A stretch of DNA of 38,748 nucleotides, from assembly GCF_014191305.1 (NCBI RefSeq), contig NZ_JACHWJ010000008.1, positions 1-38,748 on the forward strand, given 5' to 3'. This document shows, piece by piece, positions 15,186 through 23,769 of this stretch. The stretch is from Pseudoclavibacter helvolus (GTDB taxonomy: Bacteria > Actinomycetota > Actinomycetes > Actinomycetales > Microbacteriaceae). The stretch's first letter is position 1; the number at the start of each line of letters is the position of its first letter. The notes under the pieces were generated by a model. That model was not told the DNA's origin. It did not search any database and was given only the letters and a program-made list of their open reading frames with translations. The position numbers were made by a program, and so were the translations under genes.

Positions 15186-15760
15186 CCAGTGAGCTCACGC
15201 TCCTCGTCCTCCGCCTCGCGTTCCTCGCGGCGCTGTGGATCTTCGTCTTCTCCGTCATCTACTCGCTCCGCAGCGACCTCTTCGGAACCCGTTCCTCCGC
15301 CTACAAGCAGGCCATGGAGAAATCGCGTCAGCGGGTCTTCGCCTCGGCAGACAACGACAGCGCGCCAGCACCGGCGGCTCCGGCTCCCGTCCGCGCCCCG
15401 GCATCGAGTGACGCAAGCGAGGGCACCCAGCGCCCAGCGACCCCCGTACCAAGCCCGTCGGCACGCTCCGAGCGGCCGAGCAAGCTCGTCATCACCTCAG
15501 GGCCCAAGCGTGGCACGGAACTCACGCTCCGCAGCGAGCCACTCTCGATAGGCCGCTCCGGCGACTCCGACCTGGTTATCCAGGACGACTACAGCTCGAC
15601 CCACCACGCTCGCCTCCTCCTCTGGAACGACGCCTGGATGGTGCAGGACCTCGATTCCACGAACGGCACGTACGTCAACGGCAAGCGCGTCTCCCAGCCG
15701 ACCCACGTTCCCGTCGGCACCCCTGTCCGCATCGGGACGACGACGTTCGAGCTGCGATAG
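15182..15760 (+). CDS. fhaB: FhaB/FipA: membrane-anchored FHA protein
   Basis: A 192-residue protein with one N-terminal membrane helix (about residues 7-27), a Pro/Ala/Ser-rich linker (55-95) and a C-terminal FHA domain (100-192) carrying L-S-I-G-R-S-G-D-S-D-L, S-S-T-H-H-A-R and D-S-T-N-G-T-Y-V-N-G. The mycobacterial counterpart FipA/FhaB is phosphorylated by PknA/PknB and supports cell division through FtsZ and FtsQ under oxidative stress. The start ATG overlaps the fhaA stop (ATGA), so translation is probably coupled. The pstP gene starts 2 nt after its stop. The identity is firm from domain plan and gene order. Confidence 0.95.
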   Translation: MTSELTLLVLRLAFLAALWIFVFSVIYSLRSDLFGTRSSAYKQAMEKSRQRVFASADNDSAPAPAAPAPVRAPASSDASEGTQRPATPVPSPSARSERPSKLVITSGPKRGTELTLRSEPLSIGRSGDSDLVIQDDYSSTHHARLLLWNDAWMVQDLDSTNGTYVNGKRVSQPTHVPVGTPVRIGTTTFELR

Positions 15761-15762
15761 GC

Positions 15763-17013
15763 ATGCTGGTCATCGCGCGCGCCGGCGCCGTGTCCCACGT
15801 CGGCAAGGTCAGAAGCAACAACCAGGACTCCGGGTTCGTCGGAACCCACCTGTTCGTCGTGGCCGACGGCATGGGTGGTCACGCGGGCGGTGATGTCGCG
15901 AGCGCGATCGCCGTCAAGCACTTCGCCGAGAACGACGAGCAGTACTCGAGCACCGACGACGCCGAGCACGCCATGACGGAGATGCTGCTCGACGCGAACT
16001 CGCTCATCACGGGCGCCGTCGAGGAGCACAGCGAGCTCCGCGGCATGGGCACCACGGTGAGTGCCCTCAGCCTCGTCGGCCAGTCTCTTGTGCTCGCCCA
16101 CATCGGCGACTCGCGTGTGTACCGCTTCCGCGAGGGCTCCCTCGTGCAGATGACCGTTGACCACACCTTCGTGCAGCGGCTCGTGGATGCTGGCCGAATC
16201 ACGCCGGAGGAAGCGCTCACGCACCCGAGGCGCTCGGTACTCATGCGCGTGCTCGGCGACGTCGAGACGCGCCCAGACGTCGACACCGAGGTCTTCGACA
16301 TCCAGGACGGCGACCGCTGGTTGCTCTGCTCGGATGGCCTCTCCAGCTACGTCGATGAGGCGCAGATCGAGCGCACCCTCGCCCGCATGGACGAGTCGAG
16401 CCGCGAGATCAGCGACGACCTCGTCCAGCTTGCGCTCGACAATGGCGCGCCGGACAACGTGACGGTGGTTCTGCTCGAGATCGGCACGTCCGCGCTCGAG
16501 CCCATGAAGACACGCATCGTCGGCTCGGCTGCGAACCCGCTCCGCTACTCCGCGAACCTGCAAAAGCGCAGCAACCAGATCATCCCCTCTATCCTGCACC
16601 CGCTGCGGCGGCCGGCCCCTCGCCCGCAGGATGAGGAGTTCGTGCCGTTCAGCGACGAGGCCCTGCAGGAGCTCGTCGCCGAGGACAAGCGTCGCAAGCG
16701 CGTTCGGCAGTTCTCGTGGCTCGCCGCATCCATCGTCTTCCTCGCTGCAGTGGCCGGCGCCGGCCTCTTCGCCTACAACTGGACGCAGCAGCAGTACTAC
16801 GTGGGCGAGAACGTCGGCTACGTCGCCATCTACCAGGGCGTGCAGCAGGGCATCGGCCCCATCACGCTGCACGAGCTCACCGAGACGACCGACATCAAGA
16901 TCACGTCTCTGCCCGAGTACCAGCAGTCGCAGGTCGACAAGACGATCAGCGCTGGCGACCGCGAGGCCGCCAACGAGATCGTGGAACGGCTCCGAGATGC
17001 CATTCCTGACTAG
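15763..17013 (+). CDS. pstP: PstP: PP2C Ser/Thr phosphatase, membrane-bound
   Basis: Dephosphorylates PknA, PknB and their substrates, opposing the kinases encoded downstream. The PP2C domain (residues ~5-240) has N-N-Q-D-S, V-V-A-D-G-M-G-G-H (metal ligands D22, D35, G36), H-I-G-D-S-R-V-Y-R near 110, L-C-S-D-G-L and A-P-D-N-V-T, which complete the binuclear Mn2+ site. A juxtamembrane linker, one membrane helix (~313-338, W-L-A-A-S-I-V-F-L-A-A-V) and an ~80-residue extracellular tail follow. The ATG at 15763 follows the fhaB stop by 2 nt. The 3' end overlaps rodA by 17 nt, in a different frame, so rodA translation is probably coupled. Confidence 0.96.
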   Translation: MLVIARAGAVSHVGKVRSNNQDSGFVGTHLFVVADGMGGHAGGDVASAIAVKHFAENDEQYSSTDDAEHAMTEMLLDANSLITGAVEEHSELRGMGTTVSALSLVGQSLVLAHIGDSRVYRFREGSLVQMTVDHTFVQRLVDAGRITPEEALTHPRRSVLMRVLGDVETRPDVDTEVFDIQDGDRWLLCSDGLSSYVDEAQIERTLARMDESSREISDDLVQLALDNGAPDNVTVVLLEIGTSALEPMKTRIVGSAANPLRYSANLQKRSNQIIPSILHPLRRPAPRPQDEEFVPFSDEALQELVAEDKRRKRVRQFSWLAASIVFLAAVAGAGLFAYNWTQQQYYVGENVGYVAIYQGVQQGIGPITLHELTETTDIKITSLPEYQQSQVDKTISAGDREAANEIVERLRDAIPD

Positions 17014-18406
17014 TCCTTTCCGGAGCGGGGCACGCGAGCAGGCGCCGGTTGTGCCGGGCGCTCCCCGCAAGACAGGTCAGGGACTCCGCAACATGGAGCT
17101 CGGCCTGCTGGTCTTCGCGTTCATCATCAACTTCTCCGCGCTGCTGCTGGTGCAGCTCGGCGTGCGCGGCACCTTCGACTTCAACGTCGTCACGCTCTCG
17201 GCCATCATCGGTGCCCTCACGCTCGGCGTGAACATCGTGCTGCGCTTCCGGGCACCAGGCGCCGACCCGTTCATCCTGCCCATCGCGGCGGTGCTCAACG
17301 GGCTCGGCATCGCGATGATCTACCGCATCGACCTGAGCAATCCAGACCTCGAGGGCGTCTTCTGGACGCCGTCGACGCAGCAGATCGTACTGACGATGCT
17401 CGCCGTCGGCGTCGCCATGGTCGTGCTCATCCTTCTCAAGAACCACCGCGTGCTGCAGCGCTACACATACGTGTTCATGGCGCTCGCCATCGTGCTCCTG
17501 CTCCTGCCGCTGATCCCCGGCCTCGGACGCACCGACGTCGCCGCGCGCGTGTGGATCAGCATCGCGGGCTTCTCCTTCCAGCCAGGCGAGATCGCGAAGA
17601 TCGCGCTGGCGATCTTCTTCGCCGGTTACCTTGTGACGGCTCGCGATTCGCTCTCCGTCGTCGGCAAGAAGTTCCTGTGGATGCGCTTCCCGCGCATCAG
17701 GGACCTGGGCCCGATCCTCGTCGTCTGGGCCGTCTGCATGGGCGTGCTCGTCTTCCAACGCGACCTCGGCACGTCCCTGCTCTACTTCGGCCTGTTCCTC
17801 GTCATGGTCTTCGTCTCGACCGGCCGACTCTCGTGGGTGCTCATCGGACTCGGCCTGTTCATCGGTGGCGCGCTCATCGCGGCGAACACGCTCGGCTACG
17901 TCGAGTTCCGCGTCCATGCCTGGCTCGACCCGTTCGACCAGGAGATGTACGAGGCCGACGGCGGCAGCTTCCAGCTTGTGACGGGCCTCTTCGGCCTCGG
18001 CGCCGGTGGCCTCATCGGCAAGGGACTCGGCTCGGGTAGCCCCGGCACCACCCCGCTCGCGTCGAGCGACTTCATCATCGCCGCGATCGGCGAAGAGCTC
18101 GGCATGGCCGGCATCTTCGTGGTGCTGCTCCTGTTCGTCATCTTCGTGGCCCGCGGTTTCCGGATCGGCCAGCAGGGCGTTGACGACTTCGGCCGCCTGC
18201 TCGCGACGGGGCTTGCGTTCACGATCGCCCTGCAGGTGTTTGTGGTGGCAGGCGGCGTCATGCGCGTCATCCCGCTGACGGGCCTCACGATGCCGTTCAT
18301 GGCGGCGGGCGGCTCGAGCCTGCTCGCCAACTGGATCATCGTCGCGATCCTGCTGAGGCTCAGCGACACCGTGCGTAACGTTCCGACGGAGGCGATCGAC
18401 GAATGA
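16997..18406 (+). CDS. rodA: RodA/FtsW-family lipid II glycosyltransferase
   Basis: SEDS-family peptidoglycan glycosyltransferase that polymerises lipid II during elongation, working with the PbpA transpeptidase encoded next. The 469-residue protein has about ten to twelve membrane helices and the signature F-Q-R-D-L-G-T-S-L-L-Y-F, which carries the conserved Asp, followed later by S-D-F-I-I-A-A-I-G-E-E-L-G. The frame is open further upstream inside pstP, but the ATG at 16997 is the best start because it gives the usual ~35-residue cytoplasmic N-terminus before helix 1. It overlaps pstP by 17 nt and pbpA by 4 nt (ATGA). FtsW proper is encoded elsewhere in actinobacteria, so RodA is the better name. 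Confidence 0.94.
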   Translation: MPFLTSPFRSGAREQAPVVPGAPRKTGQGLRNMELGLLVFAFIINFSALLLVQLGVRGTFDFNVVTLSAIIGALTLGVNIVLRFRAPGADPFILPIAAVLNGLGIAMIYRIDLSNPDLEGVFWTPSTQQIVLTMLAVGVAMVVLILLKNHRVLQRYTYVFMALAIVLLLLPLIPGLGRTDVAARVWISIAGFSFQPGEIAKIALAIFFAGYLVTARDSLSVVGKKFLWMRFPRIRDLGPILVVWAVCMGVLVFQRDLGTSLLYFGLFLVMVFVSTGRLSWVLIGLGLFIGGALIAANTLGYVEFRVHAWLDPFDQEMYEADGGSFQLVTGLFGLGAGGLIGKGLGSGSPGTTPLASSDFIIAAIGEELGMAGIFVVLLLFVIFVARGFRIGQQGVDDFGRLLATGLAFTIALQVFVVAGGVMRVIPLTGLTMPFMAAGGSSLLANWIIVAILLRLSDTVRNVPTEAIDE

Positions 18407-19863
18407 GCAAGAACATCCGCCTCGTTGGCGTCCTCGTGATCATCATGTTCATGTCGCTCTTCGTGGCTTCGACAAGCATCCAGGTCTTCCAGGCCGAGAC
18501 GCTGCGCGACGACCCGCGCAACAACCGCACCCGCGAGGAGAGCTTCGAGATCCAGCGTGGTCCGATCCTCGTCAACGGCACCCCGATCGCGAGCTCGACT
18601 CCGATCGACACGGCATACAAGTACCAGCGTATCTACGAGAATGGGCCGCTCTACGCGGCGGTGACCGGCTACTACTCGATCGACGGCGCGTCGACGGGAC
18701 TCGAGGGCGCCCTCAACCCCGAACTCTCCGGCAACAGCGACACGCAGTTCTTCCAAGGGCTCGAGCGGCTCTTCACCGGCCAGGACCCGGCGGGTGCAGC
18801 AGTCGAGACCACGATCGACCCGCTCGCCCAGCAGACCGCGGCGGATGCGCTCGGCGAGTTCAAGGGCGCGGCCATCGCGCTCAACCCGGCAACTGGCGCG
18901 ATCCTGGCCATGTACTCGACGCCGACCTACGACCCGGCCGCACTCGCCGGGCACGACACGGAGACCGTCGAGGAGGCCTACAGGAACCTGCTGGCTGACC
19001 CGAACGACCCTCTGCAGAACCGCGCCATCGGCGGCAACATGAACCCACCAGGCTCGGTGTTCAAGCTCGTCGTCGCGGCCGCTGCGCTCGAGGATGGCCT
19101 CGCCACCGCGGAGTCGCCGCTCCCGAACCCCGCGACGCTCACCCTCCCCGGCACCAATGTCTCGGTGAACAACCCTTCAGCTGGCGCTAAGTGCGGCAAC
19201 GGCGACACGACCAACCTGCGCATCGCGCTCGAGCAGTCGTGCAACGTTCCGTTCGCCCAGCTGGCAATGGACCTGGGAGCCGAGCGCGTGCGCGAGATGG
19301 CCGAGGCTTTCGGCTTCAACCACGAGTTCGAGATCCCGATGACGGCAAGCGCCAGCACCTATCCGACGGCGCTCGAGGACGACGCGCAGCTTGCGCTCAC
19401 CGGTTTCGGCCAGTTCGACGTGCGCGCCACGCCCCTCCAGTTTGCGATGATCTCTGCGGCAATCGCCAACGGCGGCGAGGTCATGAACCCCTCGCTTGTC
19501 GAGAGCATCCAGACTCCGACGTTCCAGGAGATCCAGGGGCCGGAGATCTCTAGCTTTGGGAGAGCCATCAGCGAAGAGACTGCGGCGTCACTCCAGTCGA
19601 TGATGGAGGGCAGCGTGAACTCTGGCGTTGCCAGTAATGCAAGAATTGACGGGATCAACGTGGCTGGGAAGACAGGGACCGCGGAGAACGGCGAGGGCGA
19701 GCCGTATTCGCTGTGGTTCACAGGATTCGCCGAATCAGGCGATACGCAGATCGCGGTCGCGGTAGTGCTCGAAGACGGTGGCGGAATGGGACAGTCTGGG
19801 ACGGGCAACGGCCTGGCGGCGACGATTGGGCAGCAAGTGATGAAGGCGGTGCTGAGCAGATGA
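18403..19863 (+). CDS. pbpA: PbpA: class B penicillin-binding protein
   Basis: Monofunctional D,D-transpeptidase that crosslinks peptidoglycan, anchored by an N-terminal helix (about residues 6-26). The transpeptidase motifs are S-V-F-K (S218, K221), S-C-N (279-281) and K-T-G-T (423-426). The 486 residues match the mycobacterial PbpA (491). The N-terminal dimerisation region has R-G-P-I-L. The start overlaps rodA (ATGA), and the stop overlaps the pknA start. In mycobacteria PbpA is phosphorylated by PknB and needed for normal septation. The last ~105 codons (from about 19540) use noticeably more A- and T-ending codons than the rest of the operon (for example AGA, AGT, AAT, GCA), which is odd within such a uniform locus. 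Confidence 0.96.
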   Translation: MSKNIRLVGVLVIIMFMSLFVASTSIQVFQAETLRDDPRNNRTREESFEIQRGPILVNGTPIASSTPIDTAYKYQRIYENGPLYAAVTGYYSIDGASTGLEGALNPELSGNSDTQFFQGLERLFTGQDPAGAAVETTIDPLAQQTAADALGEFKGAAIALNPATGAILAMYSTPTYDPAALAGHDTETVEEAYRNLLADPNDPLQNRAIGGNMNPPGSVFKLVVAAAALEDGLATAESPLPNPATLTLPGTNVSVNNPSAGAKCGNGDTTNLRIALEQSCNVPFAQLAMDLGAERVREMAEAFGFNHEFEIPMTASASTYPTALEDDAQLALTGFGQFDVRATPLQFAMISAAIANGGEVMNPSLVESIQTPTFQEIQGPEISSFGRAISEETAASLQSMMEGSVNSGVASNARIDGINVAGKTGTAENGEGEPYSLWFTGFAESGDTQIAVAVVLEDGGGMGQSGTGNGLAATIGQQVMKAVLSR

Positions 19864-21647
19864 GACCAGCTGCAGGTGTTTCGTTCGGAGACCGATACAA
19901 GCTGAGCTCGCGCATTGCCATCGGCGGCATGGGCGAGGTCTGGGAGGCGACCGATCAGGTGATCGGCCGCACCGTGGCGATCAAGATCCTCAAAGACGAG
20001 TACATGGGCGACCCCGGCTTCCTCGAGCGCTTCCGCGCCGAGGCGAGGCACGCAGCTCTCGTCAACCACGAGGGCATCGCCAACGTCTACGACTACGGCG
20101 AGGAGAACGGCTCCGCCTACCTCGTCATGGAGCTCGTGCCAGGTGAGGCGCTCTCGACCGTGCTCGAGCGCGAGCGCGTTCTGCCGCCAGACCAGGTCAT
20201 GGACATCGTGTCGCAGACAGCGCTGGCCCTGCACGCCGCTCACAAGGCCGGCCTCGTGCACCGTGACATCAAGCCGGGCAACCTGCTCATCACGCCAGAC
20301 CGCCGAGTCAAGATCACCGACTTCGGCATCGCGCGCATCGCCGACCAGGTTCCCCTGACGGCAACTGGCCAGGTCATGGGTACCGTCCAGTACCTCTCGC
20401 CGGAGCAGGCCTCGGGTCACGCCGCGAACCCGGCCACAGACATCTACTCGCTCGGCATCGTCGCCTACGAGGCGCTCGCAGGCCGGCGCCCCTTCACGGG
20501 CGAATCGCAGGTCGCGATCGCGATGGCGCACATCAACGACGAGCCGCCGGCTCTGCCCGTCACGGTGCCAGAGCCCGTGCGCAACCTCGTGCTCGCGGCC
20601 ATCGCCAAGAAGCCGGAAGACCGCCCGGTCTCGGCGGAGGTCTTCGCCCGCGCCGCCCGCGCGCTGCGCGACGGCAACGTCACCCGCGCCGCCCAGGCTG
20701 TTCCCGCTGTCCTCGGACTCACCGCAGCAGACGAGGTCGGCGACGCCACGGCGCCGCTCGACCGCACGGCGATCATGGACGACGGCGCCCGCACGACGGT
20801 GCTCGGCACGGCAGCTGGCACGACCGAGGTCATGAAGGACGACTTCGACACGCTCATCGGCGGCACGCCCGTCGAAGGCGAGGAGGAGTCCACCGCTCTC
20901 GCGACGCCCGCCGAAGACGAGCGCAAGAAGCCTGCCGCCTGGGTCTGGGTGCTCATCGGAGCGATCGTGCTCTTCGCGGCCGCCCTCGCCTGGTTCGCTT
21001 TGGCACTCGTCAACAGCAATGCGCCAGCAGAAACGACCCCGCCGGCCACGACCTCCGCTGAGACGACAGCAGCTGAGACGCCGTCGCAGAATCCGACGCC
21101 GACAGCGAGCACGCCGACGACGGTCTCGATCGCGCAGGCCGACTACATCGGCCTCGACTACGACACGGCGGCCAATCGCATCTCCGAGCTCGGACTCACG
21201 CCGAACCGTGTCGAGGGGCCAGTCGCGACCAACCAGGACGACGTCAACACGGTTACGGCAGTCAGCCCGACCGGCACGGTCGACCTCGGCTCCACGGTAA
21301 CGCTCACGGTCTACGCCAACATGGAGACGCCGAACACCCCGACGACGGCTCCCACCGTCACGGTCAACGCGGCGGGTACGCAGGCCAGCATCAGCTGGCC
21401 CTCGTTCCAGTGCCCACCAGGGCAGAGCCTCTCCAGCTACAACGTCAACGTGTCCGGTGCCGAGTCGCCAGGCAGCGTGACGGGAACCTCAGTGAACGTC
21501 ACCGTCAACGAGGGATCGACCATCGTCGAGGCCTCGTACAGCGCGACGTGTGGCTCTGGAAACACGAGCGCGGATTCCCCGACTGGGTCCGCGACCGTGC
21601 CGCAGCCCTCAACTCCGCCCACGACCGACCCCACCTCAACTCCTTAG
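19860..21647 (+). CDS. pknA: PknA-type Ser/Thr kinase with extracellular PASTA and FN3-like part
   Basis: Transmembrane eukaryotic-like kinase controlling growth and division. The kinase domain (~10-275) has the Gly loop R-I-A-I-G-G-M-G-E-V, K42 in V-A-I-K, H-R-D-I-K-P-G-N with D136, D-F-G at 154-156 and a Thr-rich activation loop (L-T-A-T-G-Q-V). A cytoplasmic linker leads to a membrane helix (~361-384). Outside is a Thr/Pro linker, one PASTA domain (~422-487) and an ~80-residue FN3-like beta domain with two cysteines (F-Q-C-P-P, S-A-T-C-G), then a Thr/Pro tail. Mycobacterial PknA lacks such extracellular domains. The start ATG overlaps the pbpA stop (ATGA); a longer open frame from 19713 lies inside pbpA and is rejected. 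pknB follows after 188 nt. Confidence 0.94.
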   Translation: MRPAAGVSFGDRYKLSSRIAIGGMGEVWEATDQVIGRTVAIKILKDEYMGDPGFLERFRAEARHAALVNHEGIANVYDYGEENGSAYLVMELVPGEALSTVLERERVLPPDQVMDIVSQTALALHAAHKAGLVHRDIKPGNLLITPDRRVKITDFGIARIADQVPLTATGQVMGTVQYLSPEQASGHAANPATDIYSLGIVAYEALAGRRPFTGESQVAIAMAHINDEPPALPVTVPEPVRNLVLAAIAKKPEDRPVSAEVFARAARALRDGNVTRAAQAVPAVLGLTAADEVGDATAPLDRTAIMDDGARTTVLGTAAGTTEVMKDDFDTLIGGTPVEGEEESTALATPAEDERKKPAAWVWVLIGAIVLFAAALAWFALALVNSNAPAETTPPATTSAETTAAETPSQNPTPTASTPTTVSIAQADYIGLDYDTAANRISELGLTPNRVEGPVATNQDDVNTVTAVSPTGTVDLGSTVTLTVYANMETPNTPTTAPTVTVNAAGTQASISWPSFQCPPGQSLSSYNVNVSGAESPGSVTGTSVNVTVNEGSTIVEASYSATCGSGNTSADSPTGSATVPQPSTPPTTDPTSTP

Positions 21648-21670
21648 GGCGAGCCGGGGCAGGCAAGGAG

Positions 21671-21716
21671 TGTGGATGCAGGAGGCAACGAAACGCCTCA
21701 ACTCCATGCATCCACA
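21671..21716 (+). promoter_or_regulatory. Nested hairpin between pknA and pknB
   Basis: Outer perfect 10-nt arms TGTGGATGCA (21671-21680) and TGCATCCACA (21707-21716), with an inner GAGGC (21682-21686) / GCCTC (21695-21699) stem. It starts 23 nt after the pknA stop and has no T-run, so it may be an attenuator, processing site or mRNA stabiliser rather than a full terminator. Confidence 0.6.
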
Positions 21717-21835
21717 TGGAACGCGCGGTTCACAGCTTGGATGGCACCGATCACTCATTCGGGGCGAGATAAGATCGGCAGACTAACGAGGCTTGAGCTT
21801 GGCGAACACTGCCAAGGGGAGAGGAGCTTGCTTCC

Positions 21836-23611
21836 GTGATGCAGGGCGAACGCACGCTCGCTGGCCGATACGACATCGGTCGGCGAATTGGTCGTGGAGG
21901 TATGGCTGAGGTCTATCTCGGGACCGATGAGCGCCTCGGCCGCCGCGTCGCCGTCAAGCTCCTCAACACGCAGCTCTCCGGCGAGCCTGACTTCCGTTCG
22001 CGCTTCCGGCAGGAGGCCCAGGCCGCCGCTCGCATGACGCACCCCACGATCGTGCGTGTCTTCGACGCGGGCGAGGACACCTTCGTTCGCGCAGACGGGC
22101 ACGAGCTTGTTGTCCCGTACATCGTCATGGAGTACATCGAGGGGCAGCAGCTCCGCGACGTCATGGCGGGCGCCCCGCTCGCCGACACCCAGATTCACGA
22201 GTACATGACGGGCATCCTCACCGCGCTCGAGTACTCGCACCGCGCCGGAGTCGTGCACCGCGATATCAAGCCCGGAAACATCATGATCACGCCGGAAGAC
22301 ACGGTCAAGGTCATGGACTTCGGTATCGCCCGTGCCATTTCCGACACGGCAGGCACCATCGCGCAGACCACTGCCATCCTCGGCACCGCCTCGTACTTCT
22401 CGCCCGAGCAGGCGAAGGGCGAGAACGTCGACGGGCGAAGCGACCTCTATTCGGCCGGCATCGTGCTCTACGAGATGCTCACGGGCAAGGTCCCCTTCCA
22501 GGGCGACTCCGCGGTAGCCGTCGCGTATCAGCACGTCACCGAGCGCCCCATCGACGCGAACGAGATCAACCCAAAGGTCTCGAAGGCCATGAACGCCGTC
22601 GTGAAGCGTTCGCTCGCGAAGAGCCGGGAAGACCGCTACCAGTCGGCGTCCGAGTTCCGCCGCGACCTCGACCTCGCGGCGCAGGGCATCATGCCCGCGT
22701 TCGCAACGAAGGTCGAAGACGACGACCGCACCCAGCTCTTCGGCCCTGCTCCCTCTGGCGTGAGTGCCACGGAGTCGGCCTTCAACTCCCTCTCCGAGAC
22801 GGACGACCGCGCACCCCAGGTGCAGCGGCGTCCTCCAGCGATGTGGATCTGGGGCGCCGCGGCGCTCCTCGTCGTCGTCATCGTGGCCGTCAGCATCTGG
22901 GTCTCCCAGCTTCCGCAGGGCGATCAGCTGCCGGACACGAGCGTCGATGTTCCCGACGTCGTCGGCCAGCAGTGGGATGCCGCACGCACGACACTCGAGG
23001 ACGCCGGGCTCACTCCTGTCCGCGAGGCACAGACGAGCGACGAGGTGCCGGAGAACCAGGTCATCAGCACAACTCCCGGTTCCGGGCTCAGCGTCTCGCC
23101 TGGCCAGGAGATCACGGTCGTCGTGTCCACCGGCCCTTCAGCAGTAGCGATGCCCGACATCAACGGCATGACTGTGGAGCAGGCGACGGTCGCACTCCAG
23201 GGTGCAGGCCTGAGCGTCGGCCAGATAACGTCGGAGGACTCTCCGACCGTCACTGCGGGCACAATCGTCCGGAGTGACCCCGCTGGTGGCTCCAGCGTCG
23301 CTGCGGGCTCCAGCGTCAACCTCGTGACGTCTACGGGCAACGTGGCGCTGCCTGACCTCCTCGGTCAGCCGCTCGAGTCAGCGACGGCGACCCTGCGCGA
23401 GCTTGGATTGCTCGCTGTTGTGAAGCAGGATCCTGGCTGCCTCGCAGTCGAGGGCAACCCGATCGTGAACATGTCCGTGCCGCCAGGGCCAGTGGCTCAG
23501 CACTCGCAGGTCGAAGTCACGTACTGCACTTCGGAGCCCGCACCGACAACGACGGCGACGACCCCCGCTACACCCCCAAGCACCGACCCCTCGACGCCAC
23601 CAGAAGACTGA
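21836..23611 (+). CDS. pknB: PknB: Ser/Thr kinase with three PASTA domains
   Basis: Transmembrane kinase that senses muropeptides or lipid II and phosphorylates growth proteins. The kinase domain (~10-280) has R-I-G-R-G-G-M-A-E-V, K41 in V-A-V-K, H-R-D-I-K-P-G-N with D143, D-F-G at 161-163 and the activation loop T-I-A-Q-T-T, matching the two autophosphorylated threonines of PknB. A linker, one membrane helix (~338-359) and three PASTA domains (~367-433, 434-500, 501-570) follow, then a Thr/Pro tail. Mycobacterial PknB has four PASTA domains; three to five is usual in the phylum. The third domain has two cysteines. GTG at 21836 or ATG at 21839 are both possible; GGAG lies 9 nt before the GTG. 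It is the last gene of the growth cluster. Confidence 0.96.
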   Translation: MMQGERTLAGRYDIGRRIGRGGMAEVYLGTDERLGRRVAVKLLNTQLSGEPDFRSRFRQEAQAAARMTHPTIVRVFDAGEDTFVRADGHELVVPYIVMEYIEGQQLRDVMAGAPLADTQIHEYMTGILTALEYSHRAGVVHRDIKPGNIMITPEDTVKVMDFGIARAISDTAGTIAQTTAILGTASYFSPEQAKGENVDGRSDLYSAGIVLYEMLTGKVPFQGDSAVAVAYQHVTERPIDANEINPKVSKAMNAVVKRSLAKSREDRYQSASEFRRDLDLAAQGIMPAFATKVEDDDRTQLFGPAPSGVSATESAFNSLSETDDRAPQVQRRPPAMWIWGAAALLVVVIVAVSIWVSQLPQGDQLPDTSVDVPDVVGQQWDAARTTLEDAGLTPVREAQTSDEVPENQVISTTPGSGLSVSPGQEITVVVSTGPSAVAMPDINGMTVEQATVALQGAGLSVGQITSEDSPTVTAGTIVRSDPAGGSSVAAGSSVNLVTSTGNVALPDLLGQPLESATATLRELGLLAVVKQDPGCLAVEGNPIVNMSVPPGPVAQHSQVEVTYCTSEPAPTTTATTPATPPSTDPSTPPED

Positions 23612-23656
23612 GCCGCGTCGCCTGACCCGGCCCCGCTCACGAACACGAACGAGCAC

Positions 23657-23686
23657 TGGCCCCTTCCGTTCAACCGGGAGGGGCCA
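23657..23686 (+). terminator. Terminator hairpin after pknB
   Basis: Arms TGGCCCCTTCCG (23657-23668) and CGGGAGGGGCCA (23675-23686) pair fully with one G-U, loop of six, followed by TCTTCG. It is 45 nt past the pknB stop. The convergent 63-residue gene ends at 23770. Confidence 0.8.
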
Positions 23687-23690
23687 TCTT

Positions 23691-23716
23691 CGTGATCAGT
23701 GCTCGTGATCAGTGCT
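23691..23716. repeat. 13-nt tandem duplication
   Basis: CGTGATCAGTGCT occurs twice, end to end (23691-23703, 23704-23716). Just downstream, to 23760, are further partial copies of GATCAG and two copies of AAGTGAGTC. The stretch 23687-23769 is repeat-rich and non-coding. Confidence 0.85.
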
Positions 23717-23769
23717 CGCGGATCAGAAGTGAGTCTGAAGTGAGTCAGAAGCAGATCAGAAGGTCATCG

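Noticed and set aside
15589-17070. 493-residue minus-strand frame opposite fhaB/pstP
   Set aside because: Antisense shadow of two firmly identified genes; no family motif.
17896-18954. 352-residue minus-strand frame opposite rodA/pbpA
   Set aside because: Antisense shadow; rich in Arg and Pro without structure.
19713-19859. 49-codon N-terminal extension of PknA
   Set aside because: It lies inside pbpA, and the kinase begins properly at the ATGA overlap at 19860.
19359-20531. 390-residue minus-strand frame opposite pbpA/pknA
   Set aside because: Antisense to kinase and transpeptidase motifs; no similarity to a protein family.
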